From: Cricetomys ansorgei
Lineage: Eukaryota; Chordata; Mammalia; Rodentia; Nesomyidae
Direction of reading: 5' to 3'
NCBI GenBank assembly: GCA_026225945.1
Contig: JAMJFZ010000289.1
Coordinates: forward strand, 3,656,501-3,720,500
Length of the DNA: 64,000 nt
The notes beneath the pieces were generated by a model that saw nothing but the letters and a program-made list of their open reading frames with translations, did not search any database and was not told where the DNA came from. This document shows positions 26,810 to 37,349 of this stretch, piece after piece (position 1 is the first letter of the stretch; every line of letters starts with the position of its first letter). A program made the position numbers and the translations under genes.

Positions 26810-27127
26810 TGTAGTTGTACACCTATGAGGTGTCTCAGCACAGGAAGACAAGGAGGTGTTTTCATAGGTGCAAACTCTGCCAGACCTCAGCAGTGGGAAT
26901 CACCACCATAGCAAGTGCCAACCTGGATAGTGGAACCCCGAGCTTCTGAGCTCAGGTCCTTTTATTGAGTTAGAACTCCTCAGGTGCAGATCATAAGCAA
27001 TCAAACATCCCCCACAGAAATCCAACACCTGCAAACAATGCAAAATGCCAAGGCCTATGCATCCCTTTTTCCAACACTACACAAAAACAATTATTTTAAA
27101 TAGAGCTAAAAATAAACTTCCACAACA
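26810..27127 (-). mobile_element. Solo LTR of a class II-like ERV family (copy 1) with 6-bp TSD
   Basis: On the minus strand it starts TGTTGTGGAAGTTTATTTTT and ends TACA. It is 318 bp, with flanking duplication GACGTC (26804-26809) and GACATC (27128-27133), matching at 5 of 6 positions. The one difference is a CpG-type transition. It contains the family block GCAATCAAACATCCCCCACA on the + strand. The LTR pair at 32.9 and 34.8 kb and the solo copies at 28.8 and 56.8 kb belong to the same family. Confidence 0.85.
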
Positions 27128-27174
27128 GACATCAGATGGACTTGACTAAAACATCACTTGGGCAGAATGAGTTG

Positions 27175-27465
27175 CAGACCTTCAAAGAGACTCTGTATCA
27201 GGCAGCATCAATAGATTAGCTTTAGTGTAGGAGAAACTAGGCCTGCCACTGAGACCTGTCTGAATATGACCAGAGACAAGAAGAGCCAAAGCAGCATCCT
27301 GCAGTCTGGGAGCCAGTGGGTCACTGGGCTGGGAGGAGGGTATAAAAGGGATCCCTCTGCTTGAATTAAACGAGTCTGCTTTTACCACTTACCTGACTCT
27401 CAGAGACTGTGTGTGTTGGCTCTACCCCCACCCCCAGTGGTCCCATGAATGGGCACGAGCAACTC
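27175..27465 (+). mobile_element. Candidate class I-type solo LTR
   Basis: A promoter-like order is visible on the + strand: a TATA box (TATAAAAGGG, 27341-27350), an ATTAAA poly(A)-type signal about 20 bp later, then a pyrimidine-rich U5-like stretch with CTACCCCCACCCCCAGTGG. This spacing resembles gammaretrovirus-like LTRs. I could not fix the ends or find a target duplication, so family and limits are inferred. It lies just downstream of the AKR1B pseudogene stop. Confidence 0.4.
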
Positions 27466-27524
27466 TTTAGTGTGATATATTGAAAAGATGTTTTACCACA
27501 CTCACATTCTCAGTAGGCTCTACT

Positions 27525-28490
27525 TCAGTATGCTGCATTGTGAGGTTGCTCTCACACATGCAATGTCTCAGGAAGTAGGAAGGCCCTCCAGCTACTGATA
27601 AAGCAGAAAGTGGTGGCCAATTACTTGCCATTCAACTTGAAGAGAAGTCTAAAAAGCTGTGCATGCAGGCTGGTGCTGCAGACACAAAGCTCACCATCAT
27701 ATTCTTCTGCATATGGAATTGAATCAGAAAAATCAGAACTCATTATGCTTTGATCTGGTCTTCTGATGCTTTGGAGTAATCTTATTATTCTTGGAATCTA
27801 CCAGTAGTGAAGTGACCTCTGACTTGGTCCATGTCTATCTGGAGAGACCGGGATCTGTAGACTATATAGGTAATCACCACAGAGTGGTCATACAAGATAA
27901 AGTTGTCCTGAATGAGATAAGTATGGACGGTAGTTACTCTGAGTAGTCACTGGTTTACAACTCAATCCAAACTTGTTCAAGAGCCTTTCAATCTGGAAGG
28001 GGTTTAAGTTGGAGACGCTCAGGACTTTAACTAACCACTAGTCACAAGTTCTTTTGTGACCATTTAAGTATCCAAGAATATTTTACTGGTGATAAAATTG
28101 CATTTATTGTTTTGGGGAATAACTCTTTCTAAGGCTGAAATCCCTTTAACTAGTGGGTAAGATAGAGGTTCAAATAACCCCCTAGTTTGAGAGCTGAAAG
28201 AGTCTTCTGAAAAGTTTCCTTTAGCATTTTTTTTTTTTCAAAGATGGTAGACCACAACTTGCTAGCAAAGAAGAGGTCCTCTTGTTTCACAGCCTTCTTC
28301 TGGATCTTCTCTTGGGTGGCTTCTCCACTTCATTCTTTTTATAATATGCATATGCATAGTAAATATGACACTAGCTAGCATCAGTGACCAGCTTCACAGC
28401 TTCAGCTTCCTTTATTTGGTCTAGGGAACCGTCCCAGTTTTCAGGGCCCACAATGGGCATTTTGGCCATCAGCTCTGTTAAAGTTGTCAT
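27525..28490 (-). pseudogene. AKR1B-family aldo-keto reductase processed pseudogene
   Basis: The minus strand from 28490 reads through the AKR1B fold in order, in three frames with many stops. An N-terminal segment with AKMPIVG (near 28440-28460) comes first. The first cofactor-side helix follows (EAEAVKLVTDA), then an NEV segment. An EDLFFASKLWST-like stretch near 28235-28290 includes the family's active-site Lys context. A SALKLG segment, VSNLNPFQIERLLNK near 27990 and a PDRHGPSQ segment near 27830 come next. The C-terminus is close to WRAFLLPET, with a stop at 27525-27527. AKR1B enzymes are NADPH-dependent cytosolic reductases of about 316 residues. Here the length fits a full intronless cDNA copy, but frameshifts and stops abolish function. 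I cannot tell whether the parent was aldose reductase or an AKR1B7/8/10-type gene. No poly(A) tail is visible, probably obscured by the LTR-like element downstream. Confidence 0.75.
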
Positions 28491-28752
28491 AGCTGCTATA
28501 GAAATACATCTGAGACAGCAGATAGATGTTTGTGTCAAGGTTACACTTTTCAAGAGGGACTCAGGTATTATAGAGTTGTGGCAGGGGTTTCCCTGTGCTA
28601 GATAGGTCATAAAGCTCAGCCCTGGTACTCTCCATCTTTACTTTCACCACCCTGAATTTCATTCTTTCTGGAGTCCCTGAATATTGATCACTGGCTGAGA
28701 TAGCACTTATCCACAGGTAAGGCAGTATAGTTGCATTGCCCACAGACCTGAC
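28491..28752. other. Unassigned segment between pseudogene start and LTR
   Basis: This segment lies upstream of the pseudogene's initiating ATG. It holds a minus-strand open stretch (28561-28743) that I cannot assign. The segment at 29092-29470 beyond the LTR is its continuation across the insertion, because the LTR's target duplication joins them. Confidence 0.4.
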
Positions 28753-29085
28753 TGTTGTGGAATTTTACTTTTAGTTATGTATAAAATAATTGTTTTGTGT
28801 ACTATTGGGGGAGAGACTGCCTAGGTTTTGGAATTTTGTATTGTCTGTAAGTGTTGGACTTATGTGGGGGATTATTATTGGTCATGATCTGCACGTGCTA
28901 TAAGTAGATTACCCGAGGAGTTCTAAATCCATAAAAACACCTGAGCTAAGACACTCGGGATTCCACAGTTGAGTATGGCACTTGATATGATGGTGGGTCC
29001 ATCTGCTGAGGTCTGAAAGGGTTTGAACCTATGATTATGCCTCCTTGTCTTTCTTGGTGAGTTGCCCCAACACCGTACAGCTATA
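28753..29085 (+). mobile_element. Solo LTR of the same ERV family (copy 2, opposite orientation)
   Basis: Starts TGTTGTGGAATTTTACTTTT and ends CTATA (terminal CA mutated to TA). It is 333 bp, flanked by CCTGAC (28747-28752) and TCTGAC (29086-29091), matching at 5 of 6. Contains the family phrases TATTGTCTGTAAGTGTTGGA and TCTGCTGAGGTCTGAAAGGG. It is the most diverged of the five copies and the only one on the + strand. Confidence 0.82.
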
Positions 29086-29091
29086 TCTGAC

Positions 29092-31439
29092 AGCTACAGG
29101 GGTACAGCACATGGGAGGACTTACAGATTTGTGGTGCCTAAAGACTGACACACTATCCTCAACAATGGTATGGGTCAGGCTGGAACATCTTACTAAACAC
29201 AGAATCCTCACAAGCCTTCCAGTGGAGCTGAAGCTTAGTCAAATGCATTGAGCTTACTGAGGCAAGGGGATGACCTGGAAACTAACAAATGTACTGTTCT
29301 CACCAGGGTATTGGCAGGGCTGGAGTTTATGGATATGCTGCACCGGAATTTGGCAGGTTCCCTGTACTCACCAGGATGACAGGCAATGCTAGATACTGTC
29401 CACACTGGTTTGAAGGACAGAAGTCTCCTTTTATCCTGTGTACAATAGCATTCAGAAATGTGTAATTCTTTTGTGATTAAAAAAACTAAAAAAATGTATC
29501 CGATATATTACAAAATCTATTTTATATGAATAATATTCTATTCTATTCTATGCTAGAGATGATATTAAATGCAAATTAAAGTAATCAGAATTTTCAAAGT
29601 AAGGAAATGTGATTGTATATTGTTAAGTGTTTCTATTATGTAGTAGGAAAAAGAGAAAAAGCTTCTAATGCAGAAGACAAAGAATTGAACTCATGTATAT
29701 GTATGTATCAAATTGCATGTTGTTGGTTGTTGTTTTCATAATTCAAAGTGATCAAGTAGTGGAAATTTTATAGATTTTAGTATAACATATTAGGGAGAGA
29801 TTTTGATAGATAAATTACTGGTGGTTAATATCCACAGAGGACACTTACAGAAATTAAATATTAGTTCAGACACAAAGCAGTAGTAAATAAGATTTAAGCC
29901 TTGAGTAATTAAAAATATTTTACCAAAGTATAATTTCCTTAACAATAATTTTTAAAAATATTTCTAACTTGGACTCAGAATCCATTTTTCCATAGTAGTA
30001 ATACTACATGAGTTAGCAATATCTACAGTGCAGCCCACACAGGACTATTTAACCTACAGTAGAGCTAAAACATATTAGTAATTTATCTACATAAAGCTGT
30101 GTTCATAATGCTGCTATAGGGAATTGAAGGCAGAGATTGTTTCTAATGGAAGCATTACAAAACATGGCTCCCGTGGGACTTGAGCCAATGTTCTCTTTGT
30201 TGTTCATTTTAGAGTAGATAAAACTGTATTAGAAATGCTGAGGGGCTGCTGGAATATGTTTTTCTATAAGAATACATGGGCTAAATCTGGTCACGTATGT
30301 CATTTCTGCCTGTTGCCCTGAGAAGATGAGAAGTGGGCTAGGCATCTGAGGAACTGGATTGAATCACCACCCAGATTTCCTCAGTGCTTACGCTCAGGTC
30401 ACTAAAATATTATTTAACCAAGTTTGCATTTTTAGGGAAATGTAATTACCAAACATAGCTTCAATGTGAATGTTAGTAAATGTAATATAATCTGTGAAAT
30501 CTGATATAATACAACTATATCTTTAACTCCTACATGATCATATTTGGGTTGAAGCTTAGTATAAAAGAAATGACAGACATATGATGTCATTTTATTGGGT
30601 TTTATATATGTTTGTTCAATGGAGTTGGAAGCTCTGAGTAAGTGTATATTGCTTGACATGGCCATATTCATGTTAAAGATCCAATTCCAGAGACTCATGG
30701 GAATTGGCAAAGTATCTCCAGGCTCAAAAAGGTAACAAAGACCTTCTCTTGTACAAGTGTGGTTTTTGACAGTGTTTGCAAGCATGAGTGTTAAAAAACC
30801 ATTGACCCATATGTATAAAAATTAGCAAAAATTAACCCTTCAGGGTGACTGAAACCTGAGGTTGCTTCTCTACATGATCTCCTACTGAGACTGGCTACTT
30901 CTCTCCTCTGTGTTGCCCATAATAAACAGGCTGAGGTTCTGGGTTATTGAGGTAGTTGGTGCTTGTCCATCAAAACAAGTAATTCTACCTGCTGCCAGCT
31001 TTCCTGTGTATGTGTCGTTTCTTCATTTCCTTGCAACCCACATCAGGTTTCCAAGAACAAGCAATGAGACTCAGCATGTGTGTTCATCGGTAATATTGAA
31101 TTGTTTTCTTTCTGAGAAAAGAACACAAGGGGCAGAATAAATCATGGAGAACACAAACACACAAACACAACCCCTACATCTAGTGAGATGATATTACGTT
31201 TTACCCCTGAGGGATAGTATTCCATTAGCACACAGAACAATGATGGTATATATTAAGGACTACACAATATAATATGGTATATAGTCAATATTAGAAAATT
31301 AATGATTAACTTAGGAAGTTACAAAAAACAAAGTTAAGCACAGGAAAATACAAATTGATAGCTGCAGAACACGCAAAGCAGGGTAATGCTTTATGCAACT
31401 TATTATATTAATTATTTAGACATAAGAAATTCTACCTTC
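29092..31439. other. Mostly unique DNA; weak LTR-like patch near 30.9 kb
   Basis: From 29092 to about 29470 the sequence continues the unassigned segment cut by the LTR. From 29470 to 31430 it is AT-rich and unrecognised. A patch at 30890-30990 has GTTGCCCATAATAAACAGGC, which looks like an LTR poly(A) region, but nothing else supports it. The 117-codon minus frame at 30432-30785 matches no family I know. Confidence 0.35.
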
Positions 31440-31844
31440 ATGGATTATGGGGAACACATGGATCTCCCCAGGAAGGTGAAATAGAGATGTAACAGGTGAA
31501 CTGGAGATGGATATTAGGACTAGAATTGAAGGATCAGGTGGGAAGAAGAAGGGGGCATGGGATGAATGAAGAGATAGTTAGAATTGAAGAATATTTGAAA
31601 GGCAGTGTGGGAACCTAGTGCAGTGGAATCTTCCTATAATATATGAAGGCAATCGTTATAAAGTCTACAATCAGTAAAGGAGTCAGAAGCCCCACTGGCC
31701 ATCTCTCGTTACCAAATGAAGCTTTTAATTCCTAGACTGGGTTTCATCCGATTGATTTGTTGGATAAAAGGGTCCCAAGGAAATCCTCAGAAAACCCAGG
31801 TTGATGCCAAGAATTCCACAATCTGACAGCAACACCCCATTGCT

Positions 31845-31886
<42 letters not shown>

Positions 31887-32861
31887 TCATTGAATGTGAA
31901 GAGATGAAGCTGGTGCCTATGCACAAACTACAACCCTATGTTTTAGTGTCCATGACAAGGAACAACACTCTGCAAGCTACCAAAGAAAAGACTAAAGCAC
32001 AAACTAACCACAAAACCTTTGATATGCCACCTGTCCTGCCTACAAGATACGCTAAGGCAATGGTGGCACAAAGCTTATGGGAGTAACCAACCAGTGTGTG
32101 ATTCAAATTAAAGATACTCTATGAGATAAAATCCATAACTGACACTGCTTGCATGACCAAGAGACTAGACAAACCAGAGATCTAGAATAGTAGTAAATAC
32201 TACTGTTACTAAAAATATAAGCAACAATAAAATAATTCCTAATGATATTCTGCTATACTCGTAGATTGGAACCTTATTCAGCCATAATAAGAAAGTATTT
32301 CTCCTGCAGTAGGAGGGAACAAACAGAGACCTGCACCAAGTCATTATGCAGACAGAGAAAGACAGACATTGGAACACATAGCTTTAAAGGAGATGTCTCC
32401 AACAAATCCTTCCCTAAGAGCTCAGGAAACACCATGAAAGAAGGGGTTGAATGAGTCATGGAATGGGGGATGAAACAGGACAGCAGGAGAACAAGAACTG
32501 CTAAAACAACTGAGCTAGGCTCATATAAACTCACAGAGACTGAAGCAGCAATCACAGTGCCTAAGCAGATCTTTTACTAAGTTCTCTGCATATATACTAT
32601 AGGTTTTAGTTTAATACCTTTGTGGGACTCCTGACTGTGTAAACAAGTGGGTCTCTGAGTCTTGTGCCTTTTCTTGGGATTCTTTTAATTTTCTGTTGGC
32701 TTGGCTTGTCCAACTTTGGTACAATGGTTTTCATTTTATCCTACTGTATTTTATTTTGTTATCTCCTAGAAGCCTGTTCTTTTCTAATGAGATGGAGAAA
32801 AAGGGATTGGATCCATATTGGAGAACAGATGGGGAGGAACTGAAACAATTAGTGGGAGAGG
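31440..32861 (+). repeat. Lx-type L1 3' UTR, sense, part 1
   Basis: Long run of rodent Lx 3' UTR landmarks: CATGACAAGGAACAACACTC (31950), GCCACCTGTCCTGCCTACAA (32026), GGGAGTAACCAACCAGTGTG (32080), AACTCACAGAGACTGAAGCA (32528), and TGGGACTCCTGACTGTG (32622). A (CA)n microsatellite lies at 31850-31884. The UTR stops at 32861 at the ERV boundary and resumes at 35001. Frames at 31904-32086 and 32696-33166 are not genes. Confidence 0.85.
31850..31884. repeat. (CA)n microsatellite
   Basis: About 17 uninterrupted CA units inside the L1 3' UTR. Confidence 0.97.
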
Positions 32862-33183
32862 TGTGGTTGAACATTGCGTTGCTGCTGGGTTGGCTCACCA
32901 AGGAAGACAAGGAGGCATTCTCATATATACAAGCCCTGCCAGACCTCAGCAGAGGGAACCTCCATCTTGGCCAGCACCAAACTGGACAGTGGAACCTAGA
33001 GCATCTGAGCTCATGTGTTTTATTGGTTCAGAACTCCCCATGTGCAGATCATAAGCAATCAAACATCCCCCACAGAAATCCAACACCTGCAGACAATACA
33101 GAAAGCCAAGGTCTATGTATCCCATTTTCCAACAGTGCAAAAACCAATAATTTTAAACACAACTAAAAATAAACTTCCAAACA
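32862..33183 (-). mobile_element. 3' LTR of the compact provirus
   Basis: On the minus strand starts TGTTTGGAAGTTTATTTTTA and ends CAACCACA. An AATAAA signal lies at 33019-33024. A CCATCTTGG motif, which could bind YY1, is present at 32962-32970. The coding-looking frames here are chance. Confidence 0.82.
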
Positions 33184-33194
33184 TTTCCCCGTTT
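33184..33194 (-). other. Polypurine tract of the provirus
   Basis: AAACGGGGAAA on the minus strand immediately precedes the 3' LTR, the position used to prime plus-strand DNA synthesis in retroelements. Identification rests on position and composition. Confidence 0.65.
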
Positions 33195-34103
33195 CTGTAT
33201 ATTAAAAAAATGCATTACCTTTACAACACAATGTAACACTACACCAGTTAATTCATTTACAAGAGGAACAATTACAAGTTGCTAATGCAGAGAACCAAAT
33301 GCATCTAAATATCTATCAAGCTTTCACAATGCCTTTGGACATCATAAAAATATTATCAATGTCCAATTATCTGAAATTTCACAAAACATTATCAATATCA
33401 AAATATCTGGAATTTCATTCATGATCTTCTTGGCTTGGATCACTTCTCGGGCTGTAACCTCTGCCTCATACACAGTTTATCCTCTAGGTGCTGGCTGGCT
33501 TCACCCCACTGCTGCTGCTGTTTTTGGTGGTCATCCCATGATACTGGCATCTTCAGAACTGCTGGAACTGTACTGCACTTTCACAGGTAGCCTCTCCTGG
33601 GCTCCTTTCATGGTGCCAAGCCTCAACTTCTCTGCATGACCCCTTCAATCTCAGCCTTCAATTGCAACTGAGGCTGCTTCTTCACCAATGGCCTCTCCTG
33701 GTCTCTCTTCATGGTTCTAAGCCTCAACTTTTTTATGGGACCCCTTCATTTTGGACCTTCAATCACTACTGAGGCTGCATCTTTCCTAATGGCCTTTCCT
33801 GGGATCTCAGAGTGCCAAGCCTCAGTTGTTTTCCAGGATCCTTTCATGCCTTCTAAACCAGCACCACCGGGGTTAACGCTTACAGTACCAAATTCAGCTG
33901 CCAACATGAGATATAGACTCGGCCAGTTCTGAAAGGCACTTCTGTGTGGTGACACTAAGGAGACACTTTCCAGATTTTAAGATAGAGTCTTGTTTGTTGG
34001 GAAAATAACTGTTTACTCTGTCTGCAGTAAGTTTTCCCTCATGGGATGGAATTCTCATCACCATAGCAAATGTGTCTTATCAGGACCTCTTGTAGACAGG
34101 TTT

Positions 34104-34105
<2 letters not shown>

Positions 34106-34134
<29 letters not shown>
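34106..34134. repeat. (A)29 homopolymer
   Basis: Twenty-nine consecutive A on the + strand within the provirus interior. Lysine-rich open frames across it are artefacts. Confidence 0.97.
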
Positions 34135-34467
34135 GCCGGGGTTCCTGGGCCAGTGGGAAGATTATCCAGCAAAGTCTTGGCATTTTGGCATTCCTTCTCT
34201 TTTAAACTGTGGGGAAAGATATATCCTTCTTCATGGACCTCAAAGACAAGATCCACTTGGGCTTCGTGCACACAAAAACTCAGTGTGTGAAACAGTATGC
34301 TACCACTAGCGGCAGGGGGGCATTGGTTCCATGATCAGGAAAAGCAGTAAGAACCTTGCTTTATTCTGATCCTAGCTGAATTCTTTACCTCTAAGGGCCT
34401 CTCATCTTGTAGCTTTCTTTCTCATTTATTTATCAATTTCACATCCTTTTCTCTTCTTAGAGGTTTG

Positions 34468-34470
<3 letters not shown>

Positions 34471-34530
<60 letters not shown>
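34471..34530. repeat. (CT)n microsatellite
   Basis: About 60 bases of alternating C and T within the provirus leader, downstream of the primer-binding site in element orientation. The Arg-Glu repeat frame at 34426-34650 is its translation. Confidence 0.97.
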
Positions 34531-34532
<2 letters not shown>

Positions 34533-34668
34533 TTCTCCAGGAGCCTTCAATTAATAGTAACTTAATCTCTATCATCTGGTAGCTTCCCTGAGCATACTTT
34601 ACCAGACTCTTTGGGGTTGTGAGTTTCTTTTTATTCTTCTTTGTCTCCACGTTGGATTAGCTGGCATG

Positions 34669-34687
34669 GCCCCATGTTGGTACACCA
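34669..34687 (-). promoter_or_regulatory. tRNA-Lys(1,2)-like primer-binding site
   Basis: On the minus strand TGGTGTACCAACATGGGGC lies 2 bp after the 5' LTR end. It resembles the tRNA-Lys(1,2) complement used by several class II retroviruses, with about three substitutions and one extra base. The 6-bp target duplications agree with a class II assignment. The tRNA choice is an inference. Confidence 0.6.
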
Positions 34688-34689
34688 TT

Positions 34690-35000
34690 TGTAGGATTTA
34701 AGCTGCTGTGATGGCATAGCAAGGATGAAAGGGGGGCATTTTCATTCATGTAAACCCTGCCAGACTGCAGCAAACCACCATCTTGGTCAGTGCCAAACCA
34801 GACAGTGGAACCCTGAGCATCTGAGCTCAGGTGTTTTATTGATTCAGAACTCCTCAGGTGCAGAACATAAGCAATCAAACATCCCCCACAGAAATCTAAC
34901 ACCTGCAGACAATACATAAAGTCAAGGCCTATGCATTCCTTTTCCAAAAGTACACAAAAATAATTATTTTAAACACAACTAAAAATTAACTTCTACAACA
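34690..35000 (-). mobile_element. 5' LTR of the compact provirus
   Basis: On the minus strand starts TGTTGTAGAAGTTAATTTTT and ends AAATCCTACA. It is 311 bp, with an AATAAA signal at 34835-34840 and a CCACCATCTTGG motif at 34776-34787 (YY1-like, inferred). Confidence 0.82.
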
Positions 35001-35090
35001 GAGAGAAAAATTGTATTCAGATTACATTGTATGAGATAGAATCCATGTTTAATAAAAGGAGGAAAAATATGAAAAATTTTCAATTTCTAA
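35001..35090 (+). repeat. Lx-type L1 3' UTR, part 2 and 3' end
   Basis: After the provirus the L1 end resumes with TTACATTGTATGAGATAGAA and TTTAATAAAAGGAGG, including AATAAA. Together with 31440-32861 it forms one L1 insertion split by the ERV. Confidence 0.75.
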
Positions 35091-35535
35091 CAATTCTAGT
35101 GTTCATTCCCTCAGTCTTTTTCATCCTTGATAGAGTTTAATCATGAGTTGGACTTGCCTCAAGGATATATCTTTAAATTTTCCACTGTATAGTGCTATTC
35201 TGACCCCATGCCCCCTGTGTGGTTCCTACCTACAATTGTGATTTCCTTGTTGTTAAGAGACAGGACAGGTTATTAGTAAGAACTTGACTCTAATGCCTGA
35301 ATCAGGTGTTCAAAGACCAGTCCCACCTTTTCCACTGATGTAACTCTCATAGATTGTCATCTATATTGGAAATTGAACAGGACTGATGATTATGAGTTCA
35401 TTCATTTCATACTGCCCCTGGTACCTCTTGATCTTCAAATAAATATGCTGTTTGGTATTAATTGTATTATTTTATGAATATTTTCCAATTAATGATTGTA
35501 AGTTCCTTTTCCTTAGACTTTGGGCAGCCACAATA
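35091..35535. other. Unique DNA, no gene seen
   Basis: No named element recognised. Balanced to AT-rich composition. Confidence 0.4.
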
Positions 35536-35850
35536 AAAATATTCATAACAAAATAATAAAAGCAATACTTATTGACTGTCAGTGGTGGTGCACACCTTTA
35601 ATTCTGTCACTTTGGAGGCAGAAGAAGGTGGATCTCTATGAGTTTGAGGCCAGCCTAATCTACAGAGTGAGTTCCAGGACAGCCAGAGTTATAAAAGAGA
35701 AATCCTGTTTTGAAAAAACAGAGGAAAAGAAAAACTTATTGGATGATCTCTATGTATCAAGCACAGTGCTAAGTATTTTAAAGGGCGTCCATCAGTTCTC
35801 ATAACACTTGTAAAAATCAACTTACAAAACTTGCCTACCACTTAAGTCAT
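35536..35850 (+). repeat. MIR-type SINE interrupted by a B1
   Basis: AAAATAATAAAAGCAATACTTATTG, split as a short left part to 35574, continues at 35731 as ACTTATTGGATGATCTC and TCAAGCACAGTGCTAAGTAT. This recalls the 5' half of MIR/MIR3. The B1 at 35575-35730 sits inside it. Confidence 0.5.
35575..35730 (+). repeat. B1 SINE with target-site duplication
   Basis: TCAGTGGTGGTGCACACCTT, GAGTTTGAGGCCAGCCTAAT and GTGAGTTCCAGGACAGCCAG identify a B1. It is flanked by AATACTTATTG (35564-35574) and AAAACTTATTG (35731-35741), 10 of 11 matching. That is a classic L1-driven target-site duplication. Confidence 0.93.
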
Positions 35851-37349
35851 TTCAGAGCACAACACTTAAAAAATCTGCTGAGGATAAAATCTATGCATAG
35901 CTTTTAATCTAGATGGTATCTAAGTGATGCCATTTGGGTGTCCATTCTCAGACACACTCAGTGTAAATAAGACTGCCCACATAGTCTGAAAAATCCATTA
36001 CTGTCTCCCTTGTTAAGCTCACTGGAGTATCAGATTCTACGATGCAGTTTCTCTTTCAATAAATAATATCCAGGATGCAAGCAACTCAGGTAGGCCACCT
36101 ACAGTTCTGTGCTGATTTCAAATGTATGAACATTTCTTTAAATATTCTGAAAGTAAGATTTTATTCAGAAATTCAAATTGGTAAAAATAAACACTCCCTA
36201 AAAGCATCTGGATAAGATTGCATTATTTCTGTTTTTAAACTTGATATTATTATTCACTTTCTAAAATTTTAATATTAATATTTTTACTCCTCTGTCTTCA
36301 ACTCCTTAAAGATTCACTCTACCTTCCTATACACCCAATTTTGTATCTCTCCTTTAATTTATTTTAAAAATGTGACCCTGATACGTCCAGTGGATGGCTC
36401 TCCAGGTAGATGGACAACACTCCAGGGGATTGTCCCACACACAAGAGCATTTGGGCAGCATAAATAGGACTCAGTGAGTTTTAAGATAGTTTTCTTAAGT
36501 GTTTGATCAAGCGTCTCTGAAAACAAGAAATAAATGATCAAGGAAGGGATGGGTGTTTATGCTCATTCAGAATGTTGTCTATAAAATTTTGTGAGGAGAA
36601 ACAAAGCCAGGATAACATATAAGACAGTTTTTCAAAGGAAAACAGTGTCTAACAGGAGATAATGCCTTGCAATAGGATTGATGCACAAAAGTTGGGCTTC
36701 TTTTCTCCAAAGAAATATAGTTAGTGCATAGTTGGCATATTTAAGGAACAATTAGAATGACATAGCTGTGCTAAAAGGAACTACTGTTTCTACAGGAATG
36801 TAGGATGCAGTTTGCCATAAAAAAATTTGGGTTACAAGGGGACTTGATAATGCAAAGGTGACTTTAGGTACTAATACATGACTCATATATTAGAGAGAGG
36901 GAAATCTCATAACATTTTCCCTGAGTCATTATACATTGATATTAAATTTGATTCATGTAAAAGTGACCAAGATACCTATGTCAAATGAGATTGCAATTAA
37001 GTTTTAATAAAAATTTATTTTCAAGAAGAACTGTAGCAATCACTGAGAAGTGGAGAAGTCACTGAGACAGACCTCACTTTGTTAACTTACTGTTCCCTCA
37101 AAGGTGGGGAGACGTAATCTTGAATATTGTCAAGACTTGGAAAGTGTTAGACACTTAGATACCAGGCAAAAAGTGCTTTTTTTTTTCCAGAGACATCTCA
37201 CTTAATAAGTCTCCCATTTAAAGAAAGGTTTCATTAAAGTTAACCTAATTTCACTGTTCTGCAGAGAACTATCATTGACCTCCTTCTTAATCCCCCAGGA
37301 AAACTCAGAGGTTGGCTCTGCTCCCTTAAAATAGAACCATTTTTATACT
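35851..37349. other. Unique DNA, no gene seen
   Basis: No exon or named repeat recognised. The open frame at 36359-36541 has no recognisable motif. Confidence 0.4.

Larger units (their letters stand above)
32862..35000 (-). mobile_element. Compact 2.14-kb provirus, class II-like, non-autonomous
   Basis: Two same-orientation LTRs (34690-35000 as 5', 32862-33183 as 3') enclose about 1.5 kb of internal DNA. A 6-bp duplication flanks it: GAGAGG (32856-32861) and GAGAGA (35001-35006), matching at 5 of 6. The host L1 3' UTR continues on both sides, which fixes the limits independently. A primer-binding-site-like sequence and a polypurine tract sit where expected. The interior holds an (A)29 run, a (CT)30 microsatellite and a GC-richer part with repeated phrases such as GCCAAGCCTCAACTTC. 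I find no gag, pro, pol or env signature. It is either an internally deleted provirus or a member of a non-autonomous family. The LTR pair is roughly 85-90% identical by eye, so the insertion is not recent. Confidence 0.82.

Noticed and set aside
32696..33166. 156-codon plus-strand open frame
   Set aside because: It spans the L1 3' UTR and the antisense ERV LTR, so it is a chance fusion of repeats.
33990..34309. Lysine-run proteins in all three plus frames and Phe-run in minus
   Set aside because: Translation of an (A)29 homopolymer inside the provirus.
34426..34650. Arg-Glu repeat protein on the minus strand
   Set aside because: Translation of a (CT)n microsatellite.
31850..35006. CRISPR-like repetition of similar blocks
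   Set aside because: The repeated blocks are LTRs and microsatellites in a mammalian genome, with no short regular repeats and spacers.
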